Shown piece by piece: positions 51,128 to 63,114 of a DNA stretch of 64,000 bases. Both the position numbers and the translations under genes were made by a program. This DNA is from Rotaria socialis (taxonomy: Eukaryota; Rotifera; Eurotatoria; Philodinida; Philodinidae): positions 50,123 through 114,122 of the forward strand of contig CAJNYU010004473.1 in NCBI GenBank assembly GCA_905331475.1, read 5' to 3'. The notes beneath the pieces were generated by a model. The model ran no database searches. It had not been told where the DNA came from and worked only from the letters and a program-made list of their open reading frames with translations. Positions within the stretch are counted from its first letter, which is position 1. The number at the start of each line of letters is the position of its first letter.

Positions 51128-51621
51128 TTTCTTTCTAACTTGAGTACGCATAAAAAATTCTCATTAAGTGACGCGATAATCTACAAAATCGTAATTGATA
51201 GAAGATCCATTCAAACTAGATATGACCGTTTCAAGATCGAACTTGTTACATCTATTTTCAAATTTTCAATACTAAGTTTCGTTCGCCTAAAAATATCATT
51301 CAAAAATGATGATTTTATATTGTTTTCTTCTCTAAGATTATGGTGATAATCACGAAAAAAACGTTTTCTCAGCAATGAATTCGATTATGATCACTTGAGA
51401 ACTAAAAAAAAATGTAATGATTTTTTTGTTTTTAATTACAACTGCTGAAGACAGGAAAAGGTATATATTTCAAGCGAATATGAAACTAATCAGGCCATAA
51501 CGATGTCTAATTAATTTTAAGATTGCTTGTTCCATTTCCGTTAAATTTTTTATTTTTTCGTGTACTCGACTCGTGCTTCGCACCGCATTTCGTATACGAG
51601 TGAAACTCGAATACCATCTAG
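51128..51621 (+). mobile_element. Helitron/Helentron-like repeat, copy B2, 5'-truncated
   Basis: Directly abuts copy B1. It lacks the first tens of bases of the family but has the full 3' end: gcttcgcaccgcatttcg, hairpin tatacgagtgaaactcgaata and ccatCTAG followed by T. The head-to-tail arrangement is a feature reported for rolling-circle elements. Confidence 0.5.
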
Positions 51622-51702
51622 TTTTAATTAGATGCCTCCTTTATTTTCTACTTATGTAGGCTAAATGATATAAAAAAATTAGTAAGAATCAATTTTAAAT
51701 CA

Positions 51703-52553
51703 ATGAGAGGAAAGTATTTCGCACATTGTTCGTTACAGTCGCAATATATACTTTACTACTAGATCAGAATATAAATGGGAAGAGTAAACGATTTTTTCTA
51801 TTGTTCGGTGAAAGATTTAATAAAAATAAATCTTTATTACAGCTGTTTACCAATGTATCTAGCATGATTTTATTGTTTACTTGTTCTAAAAAGACATGGG
51901 ATGTTATCAAAAATATTTTTGGATATATTTCTATATGTACTCCCGATGATTGTGCTCGTCAACGTGCCCTGCTCCATACTCTTCTACAATGGAGTCAGCG
52001 TGCTCAAGAACATAACATTCAATATTGGATTGCATATAAAACACTTCTTGGTTATGTCCAACGTGATGGTTTACTGCCACATGCTCTAAACCTTGATATT
52101 TTAGTAATGGCACAAGGTACATCGCATCTTGCTGAACTTTGTACATTAAATTTTTCATCCGATTATGAACTGAAACTTCATCCACAATGGTTTATTGTTG
52201 AAAAAACTAAGCGTTCGTATTTCAACCAGGAAGGCATCGATTTTGTGGAGCCTAATGCACGATTCATCAATCGAAAAGATCATGTACACATCAATATTTG
52301 GCCTATGTATGATTATAACCCGAATCAGACAAGAATAGAGAAGAATAGTCAACCTATGCTTACTGAATACGACAAAAATTATAAATGGAAATCATCACCA
52401 AAAGAATGGACATTCCCCGTTGCAGAAATGTTTATTGAGTGGAATCAAAGTATGGTGCCCAACAAATTCAAAGAATCTAGTAGCTCACATCTATGAAAAA
52501 GTGTCTGGTAATTTATCATCGAAAGCATGTGTTAATTGAGTATGGATAAAAAT
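51703..52553 (+). pseudogene. LicD-family pseudogene
   Basis: The frame from 51936 to about 52415 encodes a LicD/fukutin-like nucleotidyltransferase-fold segment (CTPDDCARQRALLHTLLQW, NIQYWIAYKTLLGYVQRDGLL). It is nearly identical to the first domain of the gene at 55351. An extra base near 52416 (attccccgttg against attcccattg) shifts the frame, giving a premature end at 52496; in the original frame the tail would run to about 52538. The N-terminal part also looks shifted: ATG 51703 starts MRGKYF in one frame and continues as a hydrophobic anchor in another. The usual D-x-D sugar/nucleotide motif is replaced (LPHALNLDILV). Two frame breaks and the lost acidic residues make it a likely non-functional copy. 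Confidence 0.75.
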
Positions 52554-55350
52554 CAGCTGAATATAAACGGGAGAAGTCGATAATGAAAATGAGAAAAGAA
52601 TCGTTTCGTTATAATGGCAATCCATCATAGATAAGCATTCATAACTTAATTCTTTGTAATTATAGATCGTTGACATTTTTCTCTTCAAAGACAATTTTAA
52701 TAAGAACTGTTTATTGTTAAATTTAAAAGAAAATTATTAATCTGTGTTTTTTAGATTCCTGGCTAGTTAAAGACTTCTGATTATGTTTTTTTTGAACTAT
52801 TAATAAAACGACTGCATATATTTTAATCAAGTCTTCGTACGTCAGCAAGTCAACGACGCACCATCGAACAATTCTATTAACAAAACAAAAAAACGATAGT
52901 AAATCGAAAAACAAAGCAACTATCAAATAGATAAAAGAAGAGGAAGAAAAAAAGAATGAATGCTGGTGGAAAAATAGCTTTATGTAGTAATTTTTTCTTT
53001 GAAATAGCCAACCAAAAGCTATACTCTAAGGTTGTTTATTTAGTAATTACTACACAGGCTGACACCGATTAGTACATACAAGTAACCTTGAATTCATATT
53101 CGAATAGGTTTTGACTTCCTAAAAAACATCATGCCAAGCATCAATCAGTTTATCATCATATGATTTAATTATCTATGATAAAGAAGAACTACCAGCTATT
53201 AAAATTTAAAAATCAAATTTTGTTTGAATAATGACTTTGAAATTCAATCGCAGATAGATACAAAGTCTTAATTCTAATCGATATTTCATACCTGATTTTT
53301 TTTCTGTCTATCTGAAATACGAAAAACTTGTAAGGAAATTTAATTTTTTTGTTTCAATTTACAGTTTATGATCTTTAACTGATCTATGATGTTATTGATT
53401 TATTGATTGCTGCATATTTGTAATCGTTGCATGCTGTTGAACAAGGATCAATAATGGCATTAGTGTAACTCATAGGTTACGAAGCTCAACTATTGAAATA
53501 ATTCTTTAAAAAGAGCACTTCATTAATATCGCATTGTTCATTGTTGAGAATATAAAATATTTAAGTCATCTAGGATTATATATCAGTGAAATTCACGCAT
53601 GAAAACAAGGGACAGATAACTGAGAAGAAATTCCAGCCAGTTATTTGCTTGATGATGAATTGTTATTTATTAAAAGTCATGTTGCTTGTTGTCGACTTCA
53701 CAATACGAAAGCGATCATCGAAATATAAACAGCTGCTCAGTTTTTCAAACTTAGAGAAAGATTTTTTTTACGATATTTTCATTTTGTCATTGTAGTTAAA
53801 GCACAAAATTTTCAATTGGCTCGTTCTAAAAAGATATTTTTGAAAAACAAACATTCATTAACAGTCGCAAAATCCGAATACTTGACATTTCATTTTAATC
53901 TATTACTATGCGTTCTCTTCACATAACATTCGATACATGTTTTTGGAGCAATATCTTTTCTTATTCGAATTCGATTAACTTGAACACGAAAAATAAAGTG
54001 AAAGTCTCAAGACTTGACCATATCAGTTAAAATTACGAAACTATGTTGTTGTGTTCAATGAGACAACTTTCAGGAAGTGCAAATTATAAGCGGCTGGTGT
54101 ATATGCTTCGAATACAAAAATTGATAATCGAAACAATGCAGCGAAGCAACAAATGGAAAAATACTGAATCGTGAAGACATGCAAATTGAAATATAGCTAC
54201 ATTTAGTTATTCTCTTCGCGTTTGCTTTTCATACGATAGCAATGAATTAATTTTTCAGCTGCTACTCAGTCGTCATTAATACTATTAAAAACATTTGGTT
54301 GTTGGCATGTGCTAGTAAATCGAAACTATACTTAGCCTTTTGAAGAATGAATGTGCATCTTTCCGCTTCTCATAATAATATTTGTTACGCTGTGAATATG
54401 CAATACTGTTCAGATTGCATGTTTATAAGATGCTGACAATCGAACGTTATTGTGACATATACTCCCAAGAACCATCCTCATGAGTAGAGGTATTTGATTC
54501 CTCTGCACGACAAGTTTATAAATTTAGCTTGTCAATACAATATGTTTTAGGTAAGTTTTTTGCCAAAAATGGATGGCTGAATAGTTGATTTAGTCATTCA
54601 AAAATTAGATTTTGAAGAGTTGCCAAGGACAATACTGAGTTAAAATTGATCATTCATCTACTTTTCACATGAACAGTGACTGGTGCTTTGTAAAACAAAG
54701 AGTTTAATTCGCAAACAGCTTTTTAATAAAATAATGACTGATGGCACTAAAATCATTAGTCAATTCATTATTCGATCACAGTTCAACACAAATGATCTCT
54801 TCTCATTTTTATAGTTGTATGAGCCTTTTTTTGTCGGCGAAAATAGCATTGTTCTTCAGATGAATCCATTAAAAAGTCGTATAGATCACTAGTACCAAAA
54901 CTTGTTTGTCTATTATTGCTGCCGACAACATGGTGCTATAATAGAAAGATAAAAATATAAATGGTTACGAAGCACCAGAATCTTGACGATTGAAGATAAT
55001 AACAAAATGCGGAATTCCGGTTGAATAAAAGAAAGAATCGTAATGCAAGTTCTAGTAACGTTTTGTTAGATAAAAATGAAATAATAAAATAAACTAGTTA
55101 AGCCAAGTAATTGAGCTTAGGTGAAACAAATTTTACACATCAAATTGCCTTGACATAAGAAACTTTGCGCAATAGAAATTCCAAAGCCTAATTTTTATTT
55201 TTGATCTTATCAACTTTACTTAGTGTTCATAACATGAATCTTTGAACTAAATTAGAAACAAAGATATTTAATCATACAAATGTCATTGTTTGTTTTCATA
55301 ATTTTAGATAACAATTCATGCAAGCGTAAATAGAAGTTATCCTTTTCAAA
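52554..55350. other. Gene-free stretch between LicD copies
   Basis: AT-rich. Small frames (53586-53795 plus; 52723-52926 minus) show no domain. No element ends recognised. Confidence 0.4.
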
Positions 55351-57624
55351 ATGCGTTATTATAGAATATTTATAGCAATTACGATTGCCTTCATATTTGG
55401 TATTGTTTTGATATTCAACAATTATCAAACGTTTTCGTACTCTCAAATCATATTAGCCTACAAAAAAAATTCAATTGAAAAAGTTCTCGTACAAATCCCT
55501 ACGTGTACTCCCGATGATCGTGCTCGTCAACGTGCCCTGCTCCATACACTTCTACAATGGAGTCAGCTTGCTCAAGAACATAACATTCAATATTGGATTG
55601 CATATAAAACACTTCTTGGTTATGTTCAACGCGATGGTTTACTGCCACATGCTCTAAACCTTGATATTTTAGTAATGGCACAAGATACATCGCATCTTGC
55701 TGAACTTTGTACATTAAATTTTTCATCCAATTATGAACTGAAACTTCATCCACAATGGTTTATTGTTGAAAAAACTAAGCGTTCGTATTTCAACCAGGAA
55801 GGCATCGATTTTGTGGAGCCTAATGCACGATTCATCAATCGAAAAGATCATGTACACATCAATATTTGGCCTATGTATGATTATAACCCGAATCAGACAA
55901 GAATAGAGAAGAATAGTCAACCTATGCTTACTGAATACGACAAAAATTATAAATGGAAATCATCACCAAAAGAATGGACATTCCCATTGCAGAAATGTTT
56001 ATTGAGTGGAATCAAAGTATGGTGCCCAGCAGAACCAGAGAAAATGGGTGTTCATCTGTATGGACAAAGCTTTTTAATTAAATCGCNTTTGGCCTATGTA
56101 TGATTATAACCCGAATCAGACAAGAATAGAGAAGAATAGTCAACCTATGCTTACTGAATACGACAAAAATTATAAATGGAAATCATCACCAAAAGAATGG
56201 ACATTCCCATTGCAGAAATGTTTATTGAGTGGAATCAAAGTATGGTGCCCAGCAGAACCAGAGAAAATGGGTGTTCATCTGTATGGACAAAGCTTTTTAA
56301 TTAAATCGCCAATAGAATGTATTAATGGAGCGTGGAAGAAATCCCACGAAGACATTTCTACAATAGAAACGACACATACGTAAGTTGACTGATATAAGAT
56401 GTCGTCGCTCAGTTTAGTACTATATAGTAGTTTTTCATAGAATCTTAATGAATCAAATATATTGAAGGAAAACACTGTAAATATGTGTGGTTCATATGAA
56501 CTTCTTTTTCCCATCAATTAATTACCTTGTTCTTTTAAAAAGAATGTTTCGAAGAATTTTCTTCTATTTAATTATCCTTTAATCTGAAGAAAAATCTCAC
56601 AGCATCTATTTAAGTCTTCACCTAGTTTAATTTTTATTCTCTCTAATAGTTACACGAAGAAAGATTGCAACAAAAAAAGTAATCGTGCAAATTGTAGCTC
56701 TATCCTTCTCCTATCTCATTTCCTAATTTTTTCAGTGAATAATGAAATATAAAACCTTAATTTTGATAGCAGCTCAGGAAAAACCAAAGGATACAGTATT
56801 AGAGATAGAAAAAGATAAATTATGTAAAAGTATAGTTCTAAAAATGAAAGAACATGAAAGTGAAATCTACAGATCACTTATTTGGGTCGAAATCTTTTTT
56901 CTATTGTTTAAAATGATTTCACTGTAGACAGACAACAACTACAAGATTAAGCGATGAAGAATTTATCGAAAAAATTCTTAAAAGCGTTCCAATATGTGAG
57001 TCAGATGATCGTGATCGTCAAAGATACCTTCTAAGCATGGTTCAAGCATGGTCTCATCTAGCAGAAAAATATAATATTCAATATTGGCTGTCATTTGGAA
57101 CACTTGTTGGTTATGTACAACGTCGTGGGCTATTACCACACGATTTAGATATTGATGTGACAATGCTGTCTAGTGACACACCGAAACTGATCGAAATTTC
57201 TAAATTGAACTTTTCTTCTACTTATGAAATTAAAGTTCAGCCACAATGGAAAATCGTTGACGAATTAAAACGTTCTTATTTTCGTAAAGATGGTATTAAT
57301 TTTATTGCGCCGAATGCAAGATTCATTCATCAAAAAACCAGATATCATGTTGATATATTTCCTGCATACGATTTCAATCCAACTTATGCAAATGAATCAA
57401 CAGAAATGCAGCAATCAGAAAATTTAACAGTTCATGATAACAATTATCAGTGGTTATCTTATCCAAGAAACTGGACGTATCCATTAGTAACATGTTATTT
57501 TAGTGAGATACAAGCACTGTGTCCTGCAGAACCAAAAAAATTAGTTGAAACTATATACGGTGCTAGTTCTTTAACAAAATCTGATAAAAAATGTGTTAAT
57601 GGTAGTTGGGTTCGGAATTCCTAA
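55351..57624 (+). CDS. LicD-family type II membrane protein, probably two LicD domains
   Basis: The N-terminus has a signal anchor (about residues 5-24, IFIAITIAFIFGIVLIF). LicD domain 1 (55504-56379) is interrupted by the 222-bp assembly duplication at 56087; collapsing it joins 55351-56086 to 56310. A strong donor ac|gtaagt at 56380 and an acceptor cactgtag at 56936 match in phase, giving a Thr-rich linker (TIETTHTQTTTTR) and LicD domain 2 (56937-57624), about 497 aa in all. LicD/fukutin-related proteins transfer phosphorylated sugars or phosphocholine, usually in the Golgi. Domain 2 keeps LPHDLDIDVTM, the acidic motif expected at the active site; domain 1 has LPHALNLDILV and is probably inactive. 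Both domains share W-x-CPAEP near their ends. If the intron is not used, domain 1 ends at a stop at 56383 and domain 2 would lack a start with a complete domain. Confidence 0.7.
55865..56309 (+). repeat. Exact 222-bp direct duplication joined by one N (assembly artefact)
   Basis: 55865-56086 is repeated as 56088-56309 with a single N at 56087 between. The second copy continues smoothly into the rest of the LicD gene, so this looks like two overlapping contig ends that were joined instead of merged. Confidence 0.85.
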
Positions 57625-59728
57625 GTCAACAGTAATTAAAAAACAATGAATCTGTTACTATGCTAACAGACTACTGCACGTTCTCGAGTGTTTTCAGGTG
57701 TCAGAAGATCCAGTGATGGTGTTTATTTATCTGCTTTTGTTTTAAAATTAATATGAAATAACAAGATTTTTGAAGAAAACAGCTGAAAATAGTATTTTCG
57801 AAAGATTTTTTTAGGATAAATAAAACAGAAATTACAACATATTTACTATTCGCTAATTTTTGGATGAAATATTTGAAAACTACCTTAATATTTAGTGATT
57901 AAATGTTTCACTGCAAAGATATTCAGTGTGACTGAAGTCGTGTATTTCTTCTAATCTGGAATATATCAACTGGAAATGTTTTTGCAATCGTATATATTTA
58001 AGAAAATTTTATATGAAGTCTGATAAGGGTAATTCATTTTCATATGCTCCCAATGGTAATGATTAAAAGAATTATTTGAGTTTTGTTTTAAATAATATAA
58101 TGGGATTAATGAAATCATACATCGGTATTCGCTAGATCCCATTCGAAAATGATGGTTATTTATGGATGCTCAATTTACTCTATGTCACTTAATCATGATA
58201 TTCATAGATTGAACAATATTTCATCGCATATATTCTGGGTGTGGGTTAAGAGAAAAACTATGCCTCCCACTAGAGTACATTGGGTTCAAAAATGTATGAG
58301 CCCTGATCCGAACGCGCATCGCACTGATTAAAATTTTTTGGATAAAACGAACAAAAATTTCAAAAAAATGATATATTATTATCACATGAATCAAATTTTT
58401 CTGTCAATCGACACCCGACCAATCAAATTTTCAGACACGGACCCAAAGCCATTTTCCTCTATTTTGTTGTTTTGCCTTTTTTAAACCTATTTTCTGTTAT
58501 TAGAAGAATGCAGTTCCATATCACTGTCCCCTTCACAATCAGAAATATATTGCGCTACGCGTTGTAGTTGAGTAATTTGTATAAATTCTATATTCTTCTT
58601 CATAAAATTGAAAAAATATATATTTATGTAAAAGGACCAATCTATGTTGCCCTTTCTATATACAATTTATCTCTAATTTGAATTAATTATTTCCCATTCA
58701 AAATATTCATTATTCATTCAACATAATTATTGCTAAATTTGATTATTACTCATTTCAATATTTTTATTGCTTAACTGAATATAAGACGAAATATTCTATA
58801 TCATTGATAATTTTATATTTATCAATCTGATAAAAATTTTCATTATAACAATAAATAAATCTACTGTCTTTGAAATAAACTTTTCAAAGGCAAAAAGAAA
58901 ATTTTTATTGATGTACAGAATGATGTCGATCGCTTGTGCTTTGTTTGATTTATTTTCAAGTGAAGAAATTGCGCTGAAAAAATGTTTCTACTAACGTAAA
59001 TAATTCAGTTTTAAATTTACGTCTGAAAAACACCGTGCAAAGAAAAAAGGAATTGAAGATTAACCGTTTCTTCAGTGAAAGAGTACTTTAAAATTGCTCA
59101 TCTGTTCTTAAATATCAGCATGTTCTTTGATCAAGCTAAGGTTAATTAAACAAAAGTTGAGTTGCGCCTGAATGCATTTATTTATTTATTGATGATATTA
59201 TTGGAAAGATTATGCAACATGAACAAATACAAAGCGCGTTAAAAGCTTATGCATTCATTTTTCTATTTTACTATGCCCACAATTCAAAATTGATGCAAAA
59301 GCAATTGCCAATTTCTATTCATTGTGTTAAATAAATTTTGCCAGTTGAATTTGATCAATTTTATTGTTGATATAATTTATCTTTGTTTTGCAGTGCAATT
59401 AACAAAAGGTATTGTGACGATATCAATGTTTGATATACTTAAGTCTTTCTTCCTGTTAGCTACCTATCTATTCGTCTCTTCCTTTCTTCCTATTATCCAT
59501 GCATTAGTCTTTCCCTTGTTTCTCTCTGTCCTGATTTCTCTTCGTTCTGTATGTAACAGTGAACATGTATTTAAACGATGCGATTTATGATATAAAGAAG
59601 CTAAATAAACAGTAGTTTCGGCAGCGCAAGCATCTCTTATATCTAAAGCCGTCACAGGTATGTTTAAAATAATTAGTGTCCAGAAAAACTGGGATACACT
59701 GTGCCGATATTGGTGGCACGCTTCAATG
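57625..59728. other. Intergenic stretch
   Basis: AT-rich, no supported exon. From about 59440 the sequence becomes pyrimidine-rich, similar in style to the stretch after the hAT element at 61380-61460. Confidence 0.4.
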
Positions 59729-59984
59729 ATTCTCCTCAGGGCCAGAACCGGTCCGGTTAAGAAATTCAACCGGGCCGGTAAATACCGAAAAATCGCCGGT
59801 TGAAATTTTAAAATAACTATCTTCATTTAGCTCTGTTTTGTTAAAATGATGTTTTATCAGTATACATATATACATTTATTTATATATAAAAAGTCCTATA
59901 AATCTGTTGATGCTGCAAAATTTTTGTGGAATTCAGAAGAAATATTGATTATAATCATAAACAACAGTAATAAATCTCATTTTT

Positions 59985-61141
59985 AATGCGGTCCGAAGCA
60001 CGGCATTCATATAGTCCGTCGCGAGTTTTTTTTAATGCGATGTAAAGCAGAAGCATTTATGTAGTCCATCGCGAGTTTTTTTATTTTTTATTTTTATTAA
60101 TGCGATGCAAAGCAGAAGCATTTATGTACCCGAGTCATAGCATTTTTTGCAAGAGCATGCAATTCTTGACTTTCTTGAGCAAGAAGCCAAGAACTATGGA
60201 CACATCTTGAGGCAAGATATGAGGCCTTTCGATGAGCTCAAGTTCTTAAACTTCTTGCTCATGCCGCTGGATATTTTTGCTCATGCGCTGGGTATTCTTA
60301 CTCATGCGCTTGAATTTTTATCTAAGCGTTTCTGTTATTAAAGAAATTTTTCAAATTTACATTCAAAATGACTCAACTTATTATAAAAATTTATAGTTGC
60401 ATTCTTTTTGTAACTCATGCAAACATTCAAGCGCTTGTCTTGAGCAAGAAAGTCAAGAACTATGGACACATCTTGAGCTCAAGTCTTGCAAGCGCATGAA
60501 TAAAAATGTTTGACTAGGGTAGTCCGTCGCGAGTTTTTTTATTCTTTTATTTTTTTTTATTATTTATTATTTACTTGACGTACGCATCAACATAGTCATT
60601 TTGTTGCGCGATGATCTCGAGAACCAAAAAATCATAGAAAAGTTATTCAAACTAGAGGGGAAAATATGAATATTGAACTTGTGATATTTGTTTTCAAAAT
60701 TTTAATACGATATTTTGTTTTCTCAGAAATATTCTACCAAAATGACGATTTTGAAAGATATTTATCGTTTCAGACTTTCGCGCTAATTAAAATGACGTCA
60801 TGAATAGTTGTTAAGCAATAGTCTATTGCTTTACATCTGATTCTAGATAATGATTCATGAAAATAATTAATCGTTCAATGAAAAAAATCGTTAGACAACT
60901 GGTTGTTACATTTTCAGAGAGATTTCCTAGTGATGAAATTCAAAATGGTCGATTTAAGAATAGTGAATGTGAAATTTTTATTCAAAATTCGTATGCGGAA
61001 ATTTTAAAAAAATAATCGATTCTAATGAATCTTAACGTGGATCATTTACTTTTTAAAATCTTATCCTCACTACTTTCGAATTTTCGGCTCCTGTGTTTCG
61101 CACCGCATTTCGTAGTCGAGTGAAACTCGAATACCATCTAG
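59985..61141 (+). mobile_element. Helitron/Helentron-like repeat, copy C, with three tandem 5' ends
   Basis: The start motif aatgcg(g/a)t(g/c)(c/t)(g/a)aagca followed by tagtccgtcgcgag occurs three times (59985, 60034, 60099). The body matches copies A and B, and the 3' end has tttcgcaccgcatttcg, the hairpin gtcgagtgaaactcga and ccatCTAG at 61138-61141. The third 5' end is interrupted by a TA-flanked MITE. Confidence 0.55.
60129..60519. mobile_element. TA-flanked MITE inside the Helentron-like copy
   Basis: Ends CCCGAGTCATAGCATTTTT and (reverse complement) CCCTAGTCAAACATTTTT are inverted. TA lies at 60127-60128 and 60520-60521. Removing the element restores atttatgTAgtccgtcgcgag, the uninterrupted sequence seen in the neighbouring copies, so this is a direct empty-site proof. 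The interior has inverted copies of caagaactatggacacatct-containing segments and repeated ctcatgcgct. 391 bp. Confidence 0.88.
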
Positions 61142-61487
61142 TCTTTCATAGTAAACAGAAATCAACGGAAATGCGACAGTTGATCAATTTGGTTGGTCAA
61201 TGCATTATCAACAGTGATCTTTTTTTCTGGCGTGTTTTATTTCTTTCTCGTCCGTTTTTGCCGGAATTTCACCGGTTCGAGAATAATTGATGTCCCGCCG
61301 GAGCGAACCGGTTAATGTTTTTAACCGGCTGGACAGGACCGGCTTATAAATATCTTACCGGTTCCAGCCCTGATTCTCCTTCCTTCTCTTTATGTTCTCT
61401 TTCTATTGTTCTAATCTCTCTCTCTCTCCTGTCTCTCTTCTATCTCTCTCCTATATATACGTGTATTATGTATGAAGTTGGCACACG

Positions 61488-61825
61488 GCTAGAGATGTCA
61501 GATGACGCAATACACCATCATGTTGACGGGCATAGGCGACACTCTCTAGTTTTGTCGTTATACTTTGGATATGTGAAGAAGCAAATAAACACCATTGCCG
61601 AGAGTGGCTGTAAGCTACTCCACCTCTATCCAGTTTGTCTTAATACATAAACTCTTCAGGGTCCTATATGCATCGTTACACTCTGGAGATGTCAGATGAC
61701 ACAATATACCATTATGCCGACGGGCATAGGCGACACTCTAGTTTTATCGGTGCGCTCTGGATACTTGAAGTAGCTTAATAAACATCTGTGTCGAGAGTGA
61801 CACAAGCTACTCTAATCAAGTTGGT
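61488..61825. repeat. Two tandem copies of a roughly 195-bp repeat
   Basis: The block gagatgtcagatgac..caatacaccat..gacgggcataggcgacac (from about 61491) recurs from about 61686 with scattered differences, each followed by ...aataaac and a cgagagtg...aagctact tail. An aataaa in each copy hints at a retroelement 3' end, but nothing else supports that. Confidence 0.65.
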
Positions 61826-61903
61826 CGTTACACATTCTCTTCTCTCCCTGTCTTTACCATTGCTACTCTCTCTGTTTTCTTCTATTCCTTTTCTCTGTAT
61901 ATA

Positions 61904-63109
61904 CAGTGGCTCCAAAAATTATTCATACACCTTGTATGATTTAGTTGTTTTTTTCTCTTGTTTTCGAAGCACCTGAGAGAGGGTCGTGAATGTTTCACTA
62001 AACAATAGTTTATCAGCACTATTACATATGGTGTCGTTTTCAGCTGATACTAATATACGTTGACTAGTTTATGAGAAAAACATTAAGAAGATCTGGAATT
62101 TAGAGTTACAAAAATTATTCATACACCAACGAAAATTCATTTGTTTCTTATCGACATTTATCGATCAGAAGAGATATCGATGCTATTACTTTTCTCAAGT
62201 CTTACAGCATTGAATCGCACCTCAATCATGCGTCGAGTAATTCAAGAGAAATTTTATTATGACGAATAGTCTTCTAGACAAGACTTTTTAATTTTTTAGA
62301 GGTAATATAGGTCTTCTCTGCAGAAATATTTTCATCTTTTGCTCTATTAAAGAACAGATAACCTTTGTCAGTCAAAATACGATGTGTAGATACGATTTGA
62401 GCGCAATATATTCGATTATTTAATTAAATCAGTCATCGTAGTGAAGAATATTACTAGATTAGAGAAAGAAACGATGCACCCAGAAAACGTTTTCGTGATC
62501 TGGCACTTGAACAAGCTTCATATTTAAAGAAAGCGAGTCGAATTATATCAGAAATACACGTTGCTAACAATACTAAATAATGTTCGTCGAAGGTGTATAC
62601 GATCGAACTTTATTCACCGTACTCAATCACTCACGTACCATGAGCGGTTAGCTGATGCGCAGCTATCATATAATTTCTAACGATATTTTAGTTCTAATCG
62701 TACACAACATAAAGGAGCGTTAGTATTTATCCACNCTTTAAATATGAAGCTTGTTCAAGTGCCAGATCACGAAAACGTTATCTGGGTGCATCGTTTCTTT
62801 CTCTAATCTAGTAATATTCTTCACTACGATGACTGATTTAATGAAATAATCGAATATATTGCGCTCAAATCGTATCTACACATCGTATTTTGACTGACAA
62901 AGGTCATCTGTTCTTTAATAGAGCAAAAGATGAAAATATTTCTGCAGAGAAGACCTATAGTACCTCTAAAAAATTAAAAAGTCTTGTCTAGAAGACTATT
63001 CGTCATAATAAAATTTCTCTTCAATTACTCGACGCATGATTGAGGTGCGATTCAATGCTGTAAGACTTGAGAAAAGTAATAGCATCGATATCTCTTCTGA
63101 TCGATAAAT
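61904..63109. mobile_element. Tc1-like remnant with a 374-bp-arm inverted repeat
   Basis: Starts after TA with CAGTGGCTCCAAAAATTATTCATACACC (split: CAGTGGCTCCAAAAATTATT then CATACACC), typical of Tc1-like termini. The block caaaaattattcatacacc recurs 196 bp inside (61913-61931 and 62109-62127), as in IR/DR-type Tc1 elements. From 62156 to 62529 and from 62736 to 63109 the sequence is a near-perfect inverted repeat with 206 bp between and an N at 62735. A short frame in the left arm (PRKRFRDLALEQASYLKKAS) could be decayed transposase. The right terminus was not found. Confidence 0.55.
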
Positions 63110-63114
63110 CCCTA

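Larger units (their letters stand above)
59737..61372. mobile_element. hAT-like element, 1.6 kb, with nested insertions
   Basis: Left end CAGGGCCAGAACCGGTCCGG and right end (reverse complement) CAGGGCTGGAACCGGTAAG are inverted repeats of hAT type, and the octamer attctcct flanks both ends exactly (59729-59736, 61373-61380). Both subterminal regions are rich in ccgg/ccggt motifs. Most of the interior (59985-61141) is a later Helentron-like insertion, leaving roughly 480 bp of element sequence. No transposase is visible, so the original was a MITE-sized element. Confidence 0.78.

Noticed and set aside
51931..52185. Minus-strand open frame inside the LicD copies (also 55499-55753)
   Set aside because: It is a shadow of the conserved LicD coding frame; it appears in both copies only because the plus strand is duplicated.
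56096..56383. Separate short gene starting at 56096
   Set aside because: It is the second half of the 222-bp assembly duplication plus the true end of LicD domain 1, not an independent gene.
56742..56927. MKYKTLILIAAQ... open frame as first exon of LicD domain 2
   Set aside because: No phase-2 GT donor at a workable distance joins it to the acceptor at 56936; the donor at 56380 does match in phase.
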